Shown here: one piece after another, positions 1 to 6,789 of the stretch
Numbering within the stretch: the first letter of the stretch is position 1
Layout: every line of letters begins with the position of its first letter
Source of the DNA: Actinomycetota bacterium
Lineage (GTDB): Bacteria; Actinomycetota; Humimicrobiia; Humimicrobiales; Humimicrobiaceae
NCBI GenBank assembly: GCA_015711775.1
Contig: JACVJB010000005.1
Location: forward strand, 1 to 13,357
Length of the DNA stretch: 13,357 bases
Direction: 5' to 3'
Made by a program: the position numbers and the translations under genes
The notes under the pieces: model-generated
Told to the model about the DNA's origin: nothing
Database searches by the model: none
The model's input: only the letters and a program-made list of their open reading frames with translations

Positions 1-366
1 AAGTAGGGTTGCCGGCTTTGTAAAGGAGCGCCCCTTTCCAATTCTTAGCTTTTCTTTAACTGGCTTTAAGAGCCTGTCAATTGTTGATGCAGGTATCTTA
101 TGCAGTTTCTGTATTGTTAAACTATCCATTTCTATTTCACCAAAGGTTTAATATTATCTCAGGAATAAACGGGGCAAGGCGTTTGCCGCAGGGCATATCA
201 AGCACTATCCATATCTTTTTCTGCTTCTTTTTCTTATCTTTTGAAATAACATAGCGTATTTTCCTTTTACCCTTGCCAATACTGCCTATATGTTTTCCTT
301 AGTAAAGTCTTAATACTCTTGAAGCAAATTTCTGTTATAGCCAGCTAGTGCTACAAATTCATCGAG
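1..366 (-). pseudogene. Decayed integrase-core transposase remnant, cut by the window edge
   Basis: Three pieces in different minus-strand frames line up with one transposase family that I recognise by its wording. Piece one (366-310) reads LDEFVALAGYNRNLLQEY and then stops. Piece two (about 286-137) contains VLDMPCGKRLAPFIPEI and ends at TGA. Piece three (144-1), shifted by one base, contains STIDRLLKPVKEKLRIGKGR and TKPATLL and runs off the window. In intact relatives these are consecutive parts of the N-terminal half, ahead of the DDE catalytic core. The in-frame stop after the first piece, the frame change near 145 and an apparent internal loss show that the gene is dead. The catalytic core would lie beyond position 1. 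The 108 bases between this remnant and the amidohydrolase stop hold no recognisable gene. Family assignment is from memory of the motifs, not from a search. Confidence 0.7.
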
Positions 367-424
367 TATTATCTCGTAATATAAACATATAGCATCAGCT
401 CAGTAAAATTTCCAAGGGATAAAT

Positions 425-442
425 AATCCTCGTAGAGGGATT
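425..442 (-). terminator. Possible weak terminator after the amidohydrolase gene
   Basis: Read on the minus strand, AATC, a bulged C, CTC, a TAC loop, then GAG and GATT form a 7-bp stem with one bulge. It lies about 33 bases past the amidohydrolase stop codon. The following sequence (ATTTAT) is only a poor U-tract, so termination would be inefficient. It is the only hairpin I see between the last gene and the transposase remnant. Confidence 0.22.
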
Positions 443-474
443 TGTATAATCTGGCATAATCTTTTGCAAGTAAC

Positions 475-1782
475 TCAAAGCCTGAAAATATTTTTGGGAT
501 TATCATAAAAAAGCATTTTTGCAATATTTTTTGCTTCATCCATACAAAGAAGCCCGTCATTTACTTTTATAGCCAGCGATTTTGAAATATTGGCTTGAGC
601 AAGCCTTAAGTGGCCATATACTCCGTCAATAAACATGTAGTCTCCGCCAAATGCAGATATTTTATTTACTGGCACAGTATCTATCCACTCAAGCAGCGCA
701 TTAATGGAAGCATTCGGGGAAACGATGTGTGTCCAGCACATATCGATAAATACATTCGGAAAGTTTTTGGCAAGAACAGCCATCTCGTTCTGGTAGGGGT
801 AGCCCATATGAAAAACATCAAAGGTTACATCAGGATACTCAAGAAAAAGATTACTCAGCAGTACGGGATTTGTATTTGAAAGAATATTGCCATTTCCCTC
901 CTGAATGCCTGAGTGTATCTGTAATATAAGATTTTTTTTATTTGCAATATCAAGTATAAAATGAAATATATAGTCCTGGAAATCTTTGCCGCTTGCAGCA
1001 TACCTTACATGCCAGTCCGGTATATGCTTTGTCTTAAATATCTCATTAAACTGCTCTTCAGCAGCACATCTTGAAACCCTTCTGTATTTTAGGGTCCTGT
1101 GGTATGCAAGATAATTTTTAAGCGCCACTACCCCATATGAATATGCTTTTTCAATCACTGCCTCCACAGCTTCGCAATATCTTGAAAACGATGTTATCCT
1201 GACCCCGGATTCTTCCTCAATTCTTTCAAAATGGGACCAGAGGTAAGGATAAACCAGATCAGTTATCATATATACAGGACTAAAAAGCTCCCTGTCGCAA
1301 ACTGCACTGCGCTCCTCTACAGGGTCATAATCTATGTCAATAGTTTCTACGCATAAAAGACAGGTCTCAATTTTACATAAATCTTTTAATATTTTCTTAA
1401 AATGTCCGGGCCTAAGGGTTTCTAAAAACCTGGAGTTTAATTGCTCTATTGTGTCTGAGCTTATATTATCTATACCGTAAAGTTCCTTTGCAATTATTGA
1501 AACTGACCTGCCGTACCCGGTATATTTTACATTTTTCCAATATGGTTTTAGGATACTCCATTTTTGATTTACCGGTATTTTTTCATTTATAATTTTTCTT
1601 AGTTTTTTAGCCTGAAGGCCGGAAGATACAAAATCCCTGTCAAGATAATGCGAGAGAAACTCCTTTATAACATCAGTTTCATAAATACGTTGCTCTTCCT
1701 TGCATGGAAGATGCTCATGAGTATCTATAACTTTTAAGGTTTTTATATAATCAAGAAGTTCAGGATAATTATCATCAATCAT
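475..1782 (-). CDS. Amidohydrolase-superfamily metal-dependent hydrolase (uronate-isomerase-like)
   Basis: A 435-residue predicted cytoplasmic enzyme with the amidohydrolase TIM-barrel signature. DTHEHL carries the metal-binding HxH at residues 22-24. Further candidate ligands or active-site residues are K222 (ALKNYLAYHR), H290 (LILQIHSG), H325 (DVFHMGYPY) and D381 (FGGDYM). The C-terminal DNPKNIFRL is a normal ending for the Amidohydro_2 type, so the gene looks complete. Length and motif spacing suggest a relative of the uronate isomerase and sugar-lactonase-like amidohydrolases rather than a nucleobase deaminase. Substrate is unknown; hydrolysis of a sugar lactone or isomerisation of a sugar acid are options. 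ATG 1782 is the only start before the HxH motif, although the sequence upstream has no good Shine-Dalgarno. It follows the kinase gene by 37 bases and ends the operon, so translation may depend on coupling. Confidence 0.8.
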   Translation of the reverse strand: MIDDNYPELLDYIKTLKVIDTHEHLPCKEEQRIYETDVIKEFLSHYLDRDFVSSGLQAKKLRKIINEKIPVNQKWSILKPYWKNVKYTGYGRSVSIIAKELYGIDNISSDTIEQLNSRFLETLRPGHFKKILKDLCKIETCLLCVETIDIDYDPVEERSAVCDRELFSPVYMITDLVYPYLWSHFERIEEESGVRITSFSRYCEAVEAVIEKAYSYGVVALKNYLAYHRTLKYRRVSRCAAEEQFNEIFKTKHIPDWHVRYAASGKDFQDYIFHFILDIANKKNLILQIHSGIQEGNGNILSNTNPVLLSNLFLEYPDVTFDVFHMGYPYQNEMAVLAKNFPNVFIDMCWTHIVSPNASINALLEWIDTVPVNKISAFGGDYMFIDGVYGHLRLAQANISKSLAIKVNDGLLCMDEAKNIAKMLFYDNPKNIFRL

Positions 1783-1819
1783 TTTTTTAAAAGCCCGCTT
1801 AAATATTTTACGAGTTTAT

Positions 1820-3322
1820 TCAAGAATTTGTTGAAATAATTTTTAAATATTTCAAATAATTTTCCTCCCAGGAGCTTCTCGTATTTGCCTGCGGAGTATA
1901 ATTTATAATACTGGAAGAATTATACACTATTTGCCGGCCCTCGCTCAAAGTATTTATTTCACCCTCTGCCTTAAGCTGCATAAGAAGATTTCCTGCAGAA
2001 GTAGTTTCGGCAGGGCCAGCCGATACAGCAAGACCTGTTGCATCTGCCAGCCACTGGCAGAAAAGCCTGTTTTTTGAGCCTCCACCCACAATGTGTATAT
2101 CTTCCATTTTTTTGCCGGTTATGCGTTCAATTGAAGAAATTTTATTTTTTATCTTAAATATAAGGTTCTCGTAAAGCACCCTTGCTGTCTGCCCCGCTCC
2201 ATCAGGGACCTGCTGGTTTTTTGCCCGACAGTAATTTGCCACAGTGGCGCTCATATCGCCAGAGAGCGGCGCAAATACCGGATCATCCACATCAACAAAA
2301 GCTGTAAAAGGCCTTGCTTTTGGATAAAGGCTGTCAATATCTTTCCAGCCAAAATCCTGCCCCTTTTCACTGCGCCATTTATTCATGCACTGCTGTATTA
2401 TCCATAGTCCTGCAATATTGCAAACTAGCATATTAAGGCCGTTTACACCAGCCTCATTTGCAAATCCCGCAATGAAAAAATCATCATTTATTATTGGGCT
2501 TTTTGTCTCCTGAATAATTATGCCCCATGTGCCCATACTGACAAGTAGAGTGTTTTTTTTATCCCCCATTAAAGGAAAGCCTGCTATTGCAGATGCCGTA
2601 TCATGAGTTGCAGGCGCAACTACTTTCAAAGGCGGTATTTCCAGCTCATCGCATATGCTTTTGCCAAGATTGCCAATTGTATCGCCAGGATAAATCAGAG
2701 GGCAGAAAATATCTACAGGAATTTCCAGTTTTTGCAGAATGCTTTTTTCCCAACCACCCTCTAACTGGTTTAACATGATGGTTGTAGTGGCTTCAGTATA
2801 TTCATTAAAAGCATTGCCTGTAAGAAAGTAGTTAAATAAATCCGGCAGCATTAAAAATTTAGCAGCATTATTAAGCTGGGGCGCATTTCTTCTTTTTAAA
2901 TCATACATGTGAAATATGCTGCTTATTCCGGGCAGTATTAAACCGCCAGTAAGCTTAAAAAGGGTTTTTTTATCAATTAGCTTAAATAAATCTTCCGTGG
3001 CAGAAATCCTTGAGCTGTCGCGGTAATGTTCAAGATTTGCAATAAGTTTTCCGTTTTTATCAATAAAACCAAAATCAACTCCCCATGTATCTATTCCCAG
3101 GGAGCATATGCTGCCGTACTTTTTAAAAGCTGAAGAAATACCGGTTTTAAGATCATTGTAAAGGCGCAGCACATCCCAATATAAAACTCCGCCCGCATTT
3201 ACAGCAACATTGTCAAACCGGGTAATTGTTTCTGCCTCAAATTTTGTTCCGTCAAAAGCTGCAACAGAAACCCTGCCGTTACTTGCTCCGTAATCACAGA
3301 TAAGGAAATTCTTAACTGCCAT
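1820..3322 (-). CDS. rhaB: L-rhamnulokinase-like FGGY sugar kinase
   Basis: A 500-residue FGGY-family carbohydrate kinase. L-rhamnulokinase phosphorylates L-rhamnulose at O-1 with ATP in the cytoplasm. The N-terminal phosphate loop reads CDYGASNGRV (residues 9-18). IDTWGVDFGFID (77-88) followed by EHYRDSSR (98-105) is the rhamnulokinase sugar-site signature. ATHDTASAIAGFP (238-250) carries the catalytic-base candidate D241, near the position of the E. coli RhaB aspartate. NIAGLWIIQQC (302-312) and IVGGGSKNRLFCQ (411-423) are the later kinase and adenosine-binding motifs. Length is typical or slightly long. It starts 9 bases after the corrinoid-protein stop with an AAAGG ribosome site, so the two are cotranscribed. 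The specificity call rests on motifs and on the mutarotase and importer in the locus. A related ketose kinase, for example for a modified deoxyketose, cannot be excluded. Confidence 0.9.
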   Translation of the reverse strand: MAVKNFLICDYGASNGRVSVAAFDGTKFEAETITRFDNVAVNAGGVLYWDVLRLYNDLKTGISSAFKKYGSICSLGIDTWGVDFGFIDKNGKLIANLEHYRDSSRISATEDLFKLIDKKTLFKLTGGLILPGISSIFHMYDLKRRNAPQLNNAAKFLMLPDLFNYFLTGNAFNEYTEATTTIMLNQLEGGWEKSILQKLEIPVDIFCPLIYPGDTIGNLGKSICDELEIPPLKVVAPATHDTASAIAGFPLMGDKKNTLLVSMGTWGIIIQETKSPIINDDFFIAGFANEAGVNGLNMLVCNIAGLWIIQQCMNKWRSEKGQDFGWKDIDSLYPKARPFTAFVDVDDPVFAPLSGDMSATVANYCRAKNQQVPDGAGQTARVLYENLIFKIKNKISSIERITGKKMEDIHIVGGGSKNRLFCQWLADATGLAVSAGPAETTSAGNLLMQLKAEGEINTLSEGRQIVYNSSSIINYTPQANTRSSWEENYLKYLKIISTNS

Positions 3323-3331
3323 ATAATGCCT

Positions 3332-3970
3332 TTATCTTTTTACTGTTTCTACAAATTTCTTGGCAGCAGCAGATGCATCGGGCGCATATATTTCTATTCC
3401 ATACATATCAGCAAAATGCTGCGTGACCGGAGCGCCACCTACAGCAAGAACTACTTTATCTCTGAGCCCGGCATCCTCTATAGCTTTGATGTGCTCCGGT
3501 ATATTGGCAAGAGTTGTTGTTAAAAGGCCAGAAAATGCAACTATATCAGGACTGTTTTCTTTTATTGCTTTCACAAAAGTTTCATAATCTACATCTATGC
3601 CAAGGTCTACTACCTTAAAACCCTGTCCCTCCGCCATTGTTATGACAAGATTTTTTCCTATATCATGAAGGTCGCCTTTTACAGTACCTATTACAAGGGT
3701 TCCTTTTTCTGAAATATGCTCTGAGCCTTTAAGCAGGGGCTTTATATATTCCATCGCTGTTTTCATGGCCTTTGCAGCAAGAAGCATGTCCGGCATGTAA
3801 AGCTCTCCTGAACCGAATTTATCGCCCACTTCTATCATAGCGACAGAAAGAGCATTATTAATAATATCATCAAGAGACTTACCTTTATCAATTGCATCCT
3901 TAACCAGCTCTTGTATATCTTTATAATTACCTGCAACTACCGCATCGTGAATTTCTTTCAATGATGACAT
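3332..3970 (-). CDS. Corrinoid-binding methyltransferase protein (MtaC/MtbC/MetH-like)
   Basis: A 212-residue cobalamin-carrying shuttle protein. Residues 1 to about 85 form the helical cap domain seen in MtaC, MtbC and MetH (SSLKEIHDAVVAGN, then VGDKFGSGELYMPDMLLAAKAM). Residues 88-212 are the Rossmann-like B12 domain. GDLHDIGKN (99-107) gives the DxHxxG motif with H102 as lower cobalt ligand. SGLLTTT (147-153) and GGAPVT (178-183) complete the cofactor site. Such proteins accept a methyl group from a substrate-specific methyltransferase and hand it to a second one. It lies 45 bases after a UroD-fold gene, the usual partner, and 9 bases before the rhamnulokinase. A longer frame reaches a TTG at 4000, but the strong GGAGAGG site sits just before ATG 3970, and the protein from there matches the family start. 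Binding of B12 is well supported; the methyl donor is unknown. Confidence 0.93.
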   Translation of the reverse strand: MSSLKEIHDAVVAGNYKDIQELVKDAIDKGKSLDDIINNALSVAMIEVGDKFGSGELYMPDMLLAAKAMKTAMEYIKPLLKGSEHISEKGTLVIGTVKGDLHDIGKNLVITMAEGQGFKVVDLGIDVDYETFVKAIKENSPDIVAFSGLLTTTLANIPEHIKAIEDAGLRDKVVLAVGGAPVTQHFADMYGIEIYAPDASAAAKKFVETVKR

Positions 3971-3973
3971 TGA

Positions 3974-3980
3974 CCTCTCC
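3974..3980 (-). promoter_or_regulatory. Strong ribosome binding site that fixes the corrinoid-protein start
   Basis: GGAGAGG on the minus strand lies three bases before ATG 3970, with the GGAG core six bases from it. It supports the 212-residue product over the ten-residue longer TTG-initiated reading from 4000. The extra ten codons (LQFIKTKERS if read) would span the ribosome site itself and have no family counterpart. Confidence 0.8.
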
Positions 3981-4015
3981 TTTGTTTTAATAAATTGCAA
4001 AGATTATGAAAAATT

Positions 4016-5119
4016 TTAATATGTCCCATATTTATGTATTGCATTTATATATGCAATCACATTTTCATGAGGTATATAATTAACAACTGAGTGGGAGACA
4101 GTTGCAACATACCCGTAACCGGGTTTTAAGACTTCCATATGAGCTTTTACGTCAGCGTCAACATCTTCAGGGGTCCCTTTGGACAGCGGAAATTCAATGT
4201 CAACATTACCTGAAAGGCACAGCCTGCTTCCATATCTTTTTTTGTATTCGGCATAATCCACTCCATAAGGATCCATGGGGTTGAGGCAGTCAAGGCCCAT
4301 CTCTATAAGATCCTCCACCACATCGTCAATTTTGCCATCAGAGTGAAACATCACCGGAACACCGGCATTTACTGCAGGCTCAAAAATTCGGGCCATTCTT
4401 TTTACCCAAATTTCCTTAAATATTTTAGGCGGTATAAAAAGCCCCGTTTTAAAAGCGACATCATCTGCAGGAAAGACAAAATCCACGCCTGCATCAACCA
4501 GCGCTTTTGTAAGGCTTGTAAAATGCTCGCAGGAAACCTCAAGAATGTCCTCAACAAGCTCCCTGTCTTCATATACCATCATCATAAAATCATTCATGCC
4601 AACAACAAATTCATAAGGAGTTTGCAGCATGCATCCATAAAGCGCAGACACGCCAATTTTAGAATTTCTTTTTTTAATGGCATCTTTATACTCCTTAACG
4701 TATCCTACTGTACTGCTAATGCTATTTTCCGAATCAAGTACAAGAGCCTCAAAATCTTTTCTTGTTTTAACGTCTCTTTTGTATGCCGGAACAAGATTAC
4801 CGCTTTCATCAAGTCTTTTAAAAGGTGTCCAGAGACCTCCGTCAAAAAGCATTGCGTCCTGGCCTACAATATTGCACAAATCAATGTAATCATCAGGATA
4901 CATGGGCCTTCCCTGTTCCGCGTCGGCACCTTTTGCAGGATCGCCGCCATATGCAAGAGTATTGCCTGCGAACCTGCCAAGCAGCTTCTCAACATGCTGG
5001 TCTTCATAAAGTATTTCAAAATTTGGAACCCTGTCAACAGGTTTACGCTTGAATGCGGCCAGCAACCTCTCTTTATCAGGTTCACCTTTAAATGGTTCAA
5101 TTGTTTTTGTATTTATCAT
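4016..5119 (-). CDS. UroD-family methyltransferase-like protein paired with the corrinoid protein
   Basis: A 367-residue protein of the uroporphyrinogen decarboxylase/MtaA TIM-barrel family. It lacks the RQAGRY-type N-terminus of the haem enzyme HemE and has FKRKPVDRVPNFE (23-35) instead. GVDFVFPADDVAFKTGLFIPP (211-231), VMFHSDGKIDDVVEDLIEMGLDCLNP (256-281), LCLSGNVD (300-307) and the terminal SHSVVNYIPHENV (342-354) are the family landmarks. In the coenzyme M methyltransferases MtaA and MtbA the corresponding segment is HxCG with a distal cysteine that bind zinc. Here it is HSDG (259-262) with no matching cysteine, so the chemistry differs from MtaA. Adjacency to the corrinoid gene makes a methyltransferase I role, moving a methyl group from substrate to cobalamin, the best inference. 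The GGGAGG ribosome site nine bases before ATG 5119 supports the start. Confidence 0.85.
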   Translation of the reverse strand: MINTKTIEPFKGEPDKERLLAAFKRKPVDRVPNFEILYEDQHVEKLLGRFAGNTLAYGGDPAKGADAEQGRPMYPDDYIDLCNIVGQDAMLFDGGLWTPFKRLDESGNLVPAYKRDVKTRKDFEALVLDSENSISSTVGYVKEYKDAIKKRNSKIGVSALYGCMLQTPYEFVVGMNDFMMMVYEDRELVEDILEVSCEHFTSLTKALVDAGVDFVFPADDVAFKTGLFIPPKIFKEIWVKRMARIFEPAVNAGVPVMFHSDGKIDDVVEDLIEMGLDCLNPMDPYGVDYAEYKKRYGSRLCLSGNVDIEFPLSKGTPEDVDADVKAHMEVLKPGYGYVATVSHSVVNYIPHENVIAYINAIHKYGTY

Positions 5120-5180
5120 TTGAATAAACCTCCCTAACGGCCTGTTAAAGTATTAAAAAAGAAAATTAAATGACAATTCA

Positions 5181-5209
5181 ATTATATGCAATTTATAGCA
5201 GATATGCAA
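5181..5209 (-). promoter_or_regulatory. Candidate promoter for the UroD-corrinoid-kinase-amidohydrolase unit
   Basis: On the minus strand TTGCAT (5204-5209) and a perfect TATAAT (5181-5186) are separated by 17 bases. They lie in the 159-base gap after rhaM, about 60 bases before the UroD-like start codon. The -35 box is weak (TTG only), and the surrounding DNA is very A+T-rich, so chance matches are possible. An overlapping direct repeat is listed separately. Confidence 0.4.
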
Positions 5210-5210
5210 T
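5184..5210. repeat. Direct repeat ATATGCAAT, 18-bp phase, over the promoter candidate
   Basis: ATATGCAAT occurs at 5184-5192 and again at 5202-5210, the same orientation, 18 bases apart. One copy overlaps the candidate -35 box and the other the -10 region on the minus strand. Such placement would suit an operator for a repressor. With only two copies in A+T-rich DNA, the function is speculative. Confidence 0.4.
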
Positions 5211-5278
5211 TAATTATACTAATTCTGCAATAAAATTTTAGTGCATATTTTCTGAAAAATAATTATAACAGTAAAAAA

Positions 5279-5599
5279 TCAGTCCAGGTGAAATACCTCT
5301 TCAAGCATTTCAATCTCAGGACCAAGGATATTTTTATCTTCCTTGACAAAGTATTTTTCCATATGCTCCTGCCACCGTTTATTGAGCTCAGTACTGCCTA
5401 TTTTTTCCATTGAATCGTTAAAATCATCAGCTTCAAGATATGCAAAGAGAGTTCCATCCTTGCGGAAATATATTGAATAATTCGAAACGCCTGCATCACT
5501 TATTACTTTTGCAAATTCGGGCCAAATCTGGTCATGGGCTTTTTTATATTCAGATTTAAGCTCCGGTTTGATTTTAAAAACAAATGCTGTTCTTGCCAT
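5279..5599 (-). CDS. rhaM: L-rhamnose mutarotase
   Basis: A 106-residue cytoplasmic protein matching L-rhamnose mutarotase (RhaM, YiiL; RhaU in Rhizobium) over its whole length. It interconverts the alpha and beta anomers of L-rhamnose so that isomerase and kinase receive the right form. The residues known from E. coli RhaM fall at identical positions: Y18, H22 as general acid, Y41 and W76. The IWPEF (25-29) and NYSIYF (40-45) segments are family landmarks. The start is certain: AGGAGG lies eight bases upstream of ATG 5599. This is the single strongest pointer that the locus handles L-rhamnose or a close 6-deoxyhexose. It has long flanking gaps (126 bases upstream, 159 downstream), each holding a promoter candidate, so it may be transcribed separately from the rest. 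Confidence 0.95.
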   Translation of the reverse strand: MARTAFVFKIKPELKSEYKKAHDQIWPEFAKVISDAGVSNYSIYFRKDGTLFAYLEADDFNDSMEKIGSTELNKRWQEHMEKYFVKEDKNILGPEIEMLEEVFHLD

Positions 5600-5638
5600 A
5601 AAAACAACCTCCTAAATATAGTATATGTATATATATTT

Positions 5639-5667
5639 ATTATAACTATCCCTTTCGCTTAGCTCAA
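5639..5667 (-). promoter_or_regulatory. Candidate sigma-70/sigma-A promoter upstream of rhaM
   Basis: On the minus strand TTGAGC (5662-5667), a 17-base spacer and a perfect TATAAT (5639-5644) are followed about 40 bases later by the rhaM start codon. Predicted initiation near 5632 would leave a short leader carrying the AGGAGG site. Hexamer match, spacing and placement are all good, making this the best promoter candidate in the window. No clear terminator separates it from the isomerase gene upstream. Confidence 0.5.
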
Positions 5668-5725
5668 AGTATAAAAAGACTGGAAATAAAGGGAAACGCC
5701 CCCATTATTTTTCAGGCTTTAAACC

Positions 5726-6706
5726 TTATTTGAAAATAAGTTCAGTTATAAGATCCATGTTATCAACAAACCTGTATCCTTTAAGGTTTTCATCAATTTC
5801 CTTCTCATGCTCAAGAAGTTTCAGGGCAAGGTCCTGGAATTTATGCATTAGCTTTACTCCAAGGGCAAGGGATTTTGCCCGGTCATCCCTTGGGGCTATT
5901 ATATCTATTGCGCACCAGCCGTCATAATTTGTTTTATTAAGATAATAATAAAACTCAAGTATTTCCCAGAAATTGACAGTTCCAAAAATCATGTCAGGAT
6001 CTGCATCCTTGTAATTTTCATTAATATGTATCTGGTATAGCTTTCCCCAGTAATCAAGAAGCGCAACAGATTCCCCTATGCCTTCAGAAGCAACTAGAGC
6101 ATGCCCTATATCAAGTGCGCACCCTACATTGTCAAGCCCGACATCATTAACAAAAGCCATCGACTTGCCTGTATCCCCTATGTACTGCTTCTGCCTTGGA
6201 TCCTTTAGCTTTGCTTCTATGGCTATTTTCATATCCTTTGCATACTCGCCGATTTCCCTTACAGTTTCAACCATATATTTCCAGCCCTGCACATAATTTA
6301 CCTGGAAAACATAGTCATAGCCGTCATGTGCGGGCCAGAGAAGCACGCTTTGAGCCTTAACTGCATTTGCAAAATCAATGGCATCCTTAAATAGTTTTAC
6401 AGCTTCTTTTCTTATTTTTTCATCATTTGTGCAGAAAGAGCCATGCTTCCATCTCCTGTCGCCCCAGCATTCAACAGCCAGATTTGATACCTTAAGGCCA
6501 TAATCTCCAATCTTCTTAACAAGCTTGTCGGGATCTGACGGAAGAGGCGCTGCAGGATAAAATGTAAAAAGACCATCAAGCCCCTTTATTTTAGACATGA
6601 TATCAAGCTGCTGGTCCACGCTCATTTCATCATAATAACCCCCGGGAACATATCTTTCACCATATGTGCCAAGACACCACAGATGCGCGTCCACATTCAA
6701 TTTCAT
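5726..6706 (-). CDS. TIM-barrel sugar isomerase/epimerase (xylose-isomerase-like)
   Basis: A 326-residue cytoplasmic protein of the AP-endonuclease-2/xylose-isomerase-like barrel family, which isomerises or epimerises sugars using a divalent metal. Candidate metal ligands follow the family order: E164 (IAIEAK), D199 with H202 (CALDIGHA), H227 (QIHINEN) and D268 (CAIDII). The last ligand is Asp where D-tagatose 3-epimerase has Glu. The LWPAHDGYDYVFQVNY stretch (123-138) is typical of a sugar-operon subgroup and recalls the DG motif of bacterial rhamnose and ketose isomerases. TGGAGG lies eight bases before ATG 6706. No classical RhaA is present in the window, so this is the best candidate for converting the deoxyaldose to the ketose that the rhamnulokinase needs. 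An epimerase or a sugar-acid isomerase role remains possible. Confidence 0.83.
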   Translation of the reverse strand: MKLNVDAHLWCLGTYGERYVPGGYYDEMSVDQQLDIMSKIKGLDGLFTFYPAAPLPSDPDKLVKKIGDYGLKVSNLAVECWGDRRWKHGSFCTNDEKIRKEAVKLFKDAIDFANAVKAQSVLLWPAHDGYDYVFQVNYVQGWKYMVETVREIGEYAKDMKIAIEAKLKDPRQKQYIGDTGKSMAFVNDVGLDNVGCALDIGHALVASEGIGESVALLDYWGKLYQIHINENYKDADPDMIFGTVNFWEILEFYYYLNKTNYDGWCAIDIIAPRDDRAKSLALGVKLMHKFQDLALKLLEHEKEIDENLKGYRFVDNMDLITELIFK

Positions 6707-6789
6707 AACTATTGCCTCCAGTCATTAAAATAATTTAATAAGTTTATAATCAGTATCTTATTTTTAATTATACCGGCATAAATTTCCGC

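Noticed and set aside
369..560. A 63-codon minus-strand frame overlapping the amidohydrolase 3' end
   Set aside because: Most of it is the amidohydrolase tail read in another frame, and the rest shows no family motif.
4343..5137. A 264-codon open frame on the plus strand opposite the UroD-like gene
   Set aside because: It is antisense to a gene with clear family motifs, its translation has no recognisable domain, and it has no ribosome site or neighbours on that strand. It is a shadow of codon use in the real gene.
5120..5278. Cobalamin riboswitch before the corrinoid module
   Set aside because: The gap is short and A+T-rich, and I find no B12-box-like GC-rich core or associated helices.
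5645..5725. Intrinsic terminator between the isomerase gene and rhaM
   Set aside because: The only candidate, GGG...CCC in GGGGGCGTTTCCCTTT, gives a three-base-pair stem, which is too weak.
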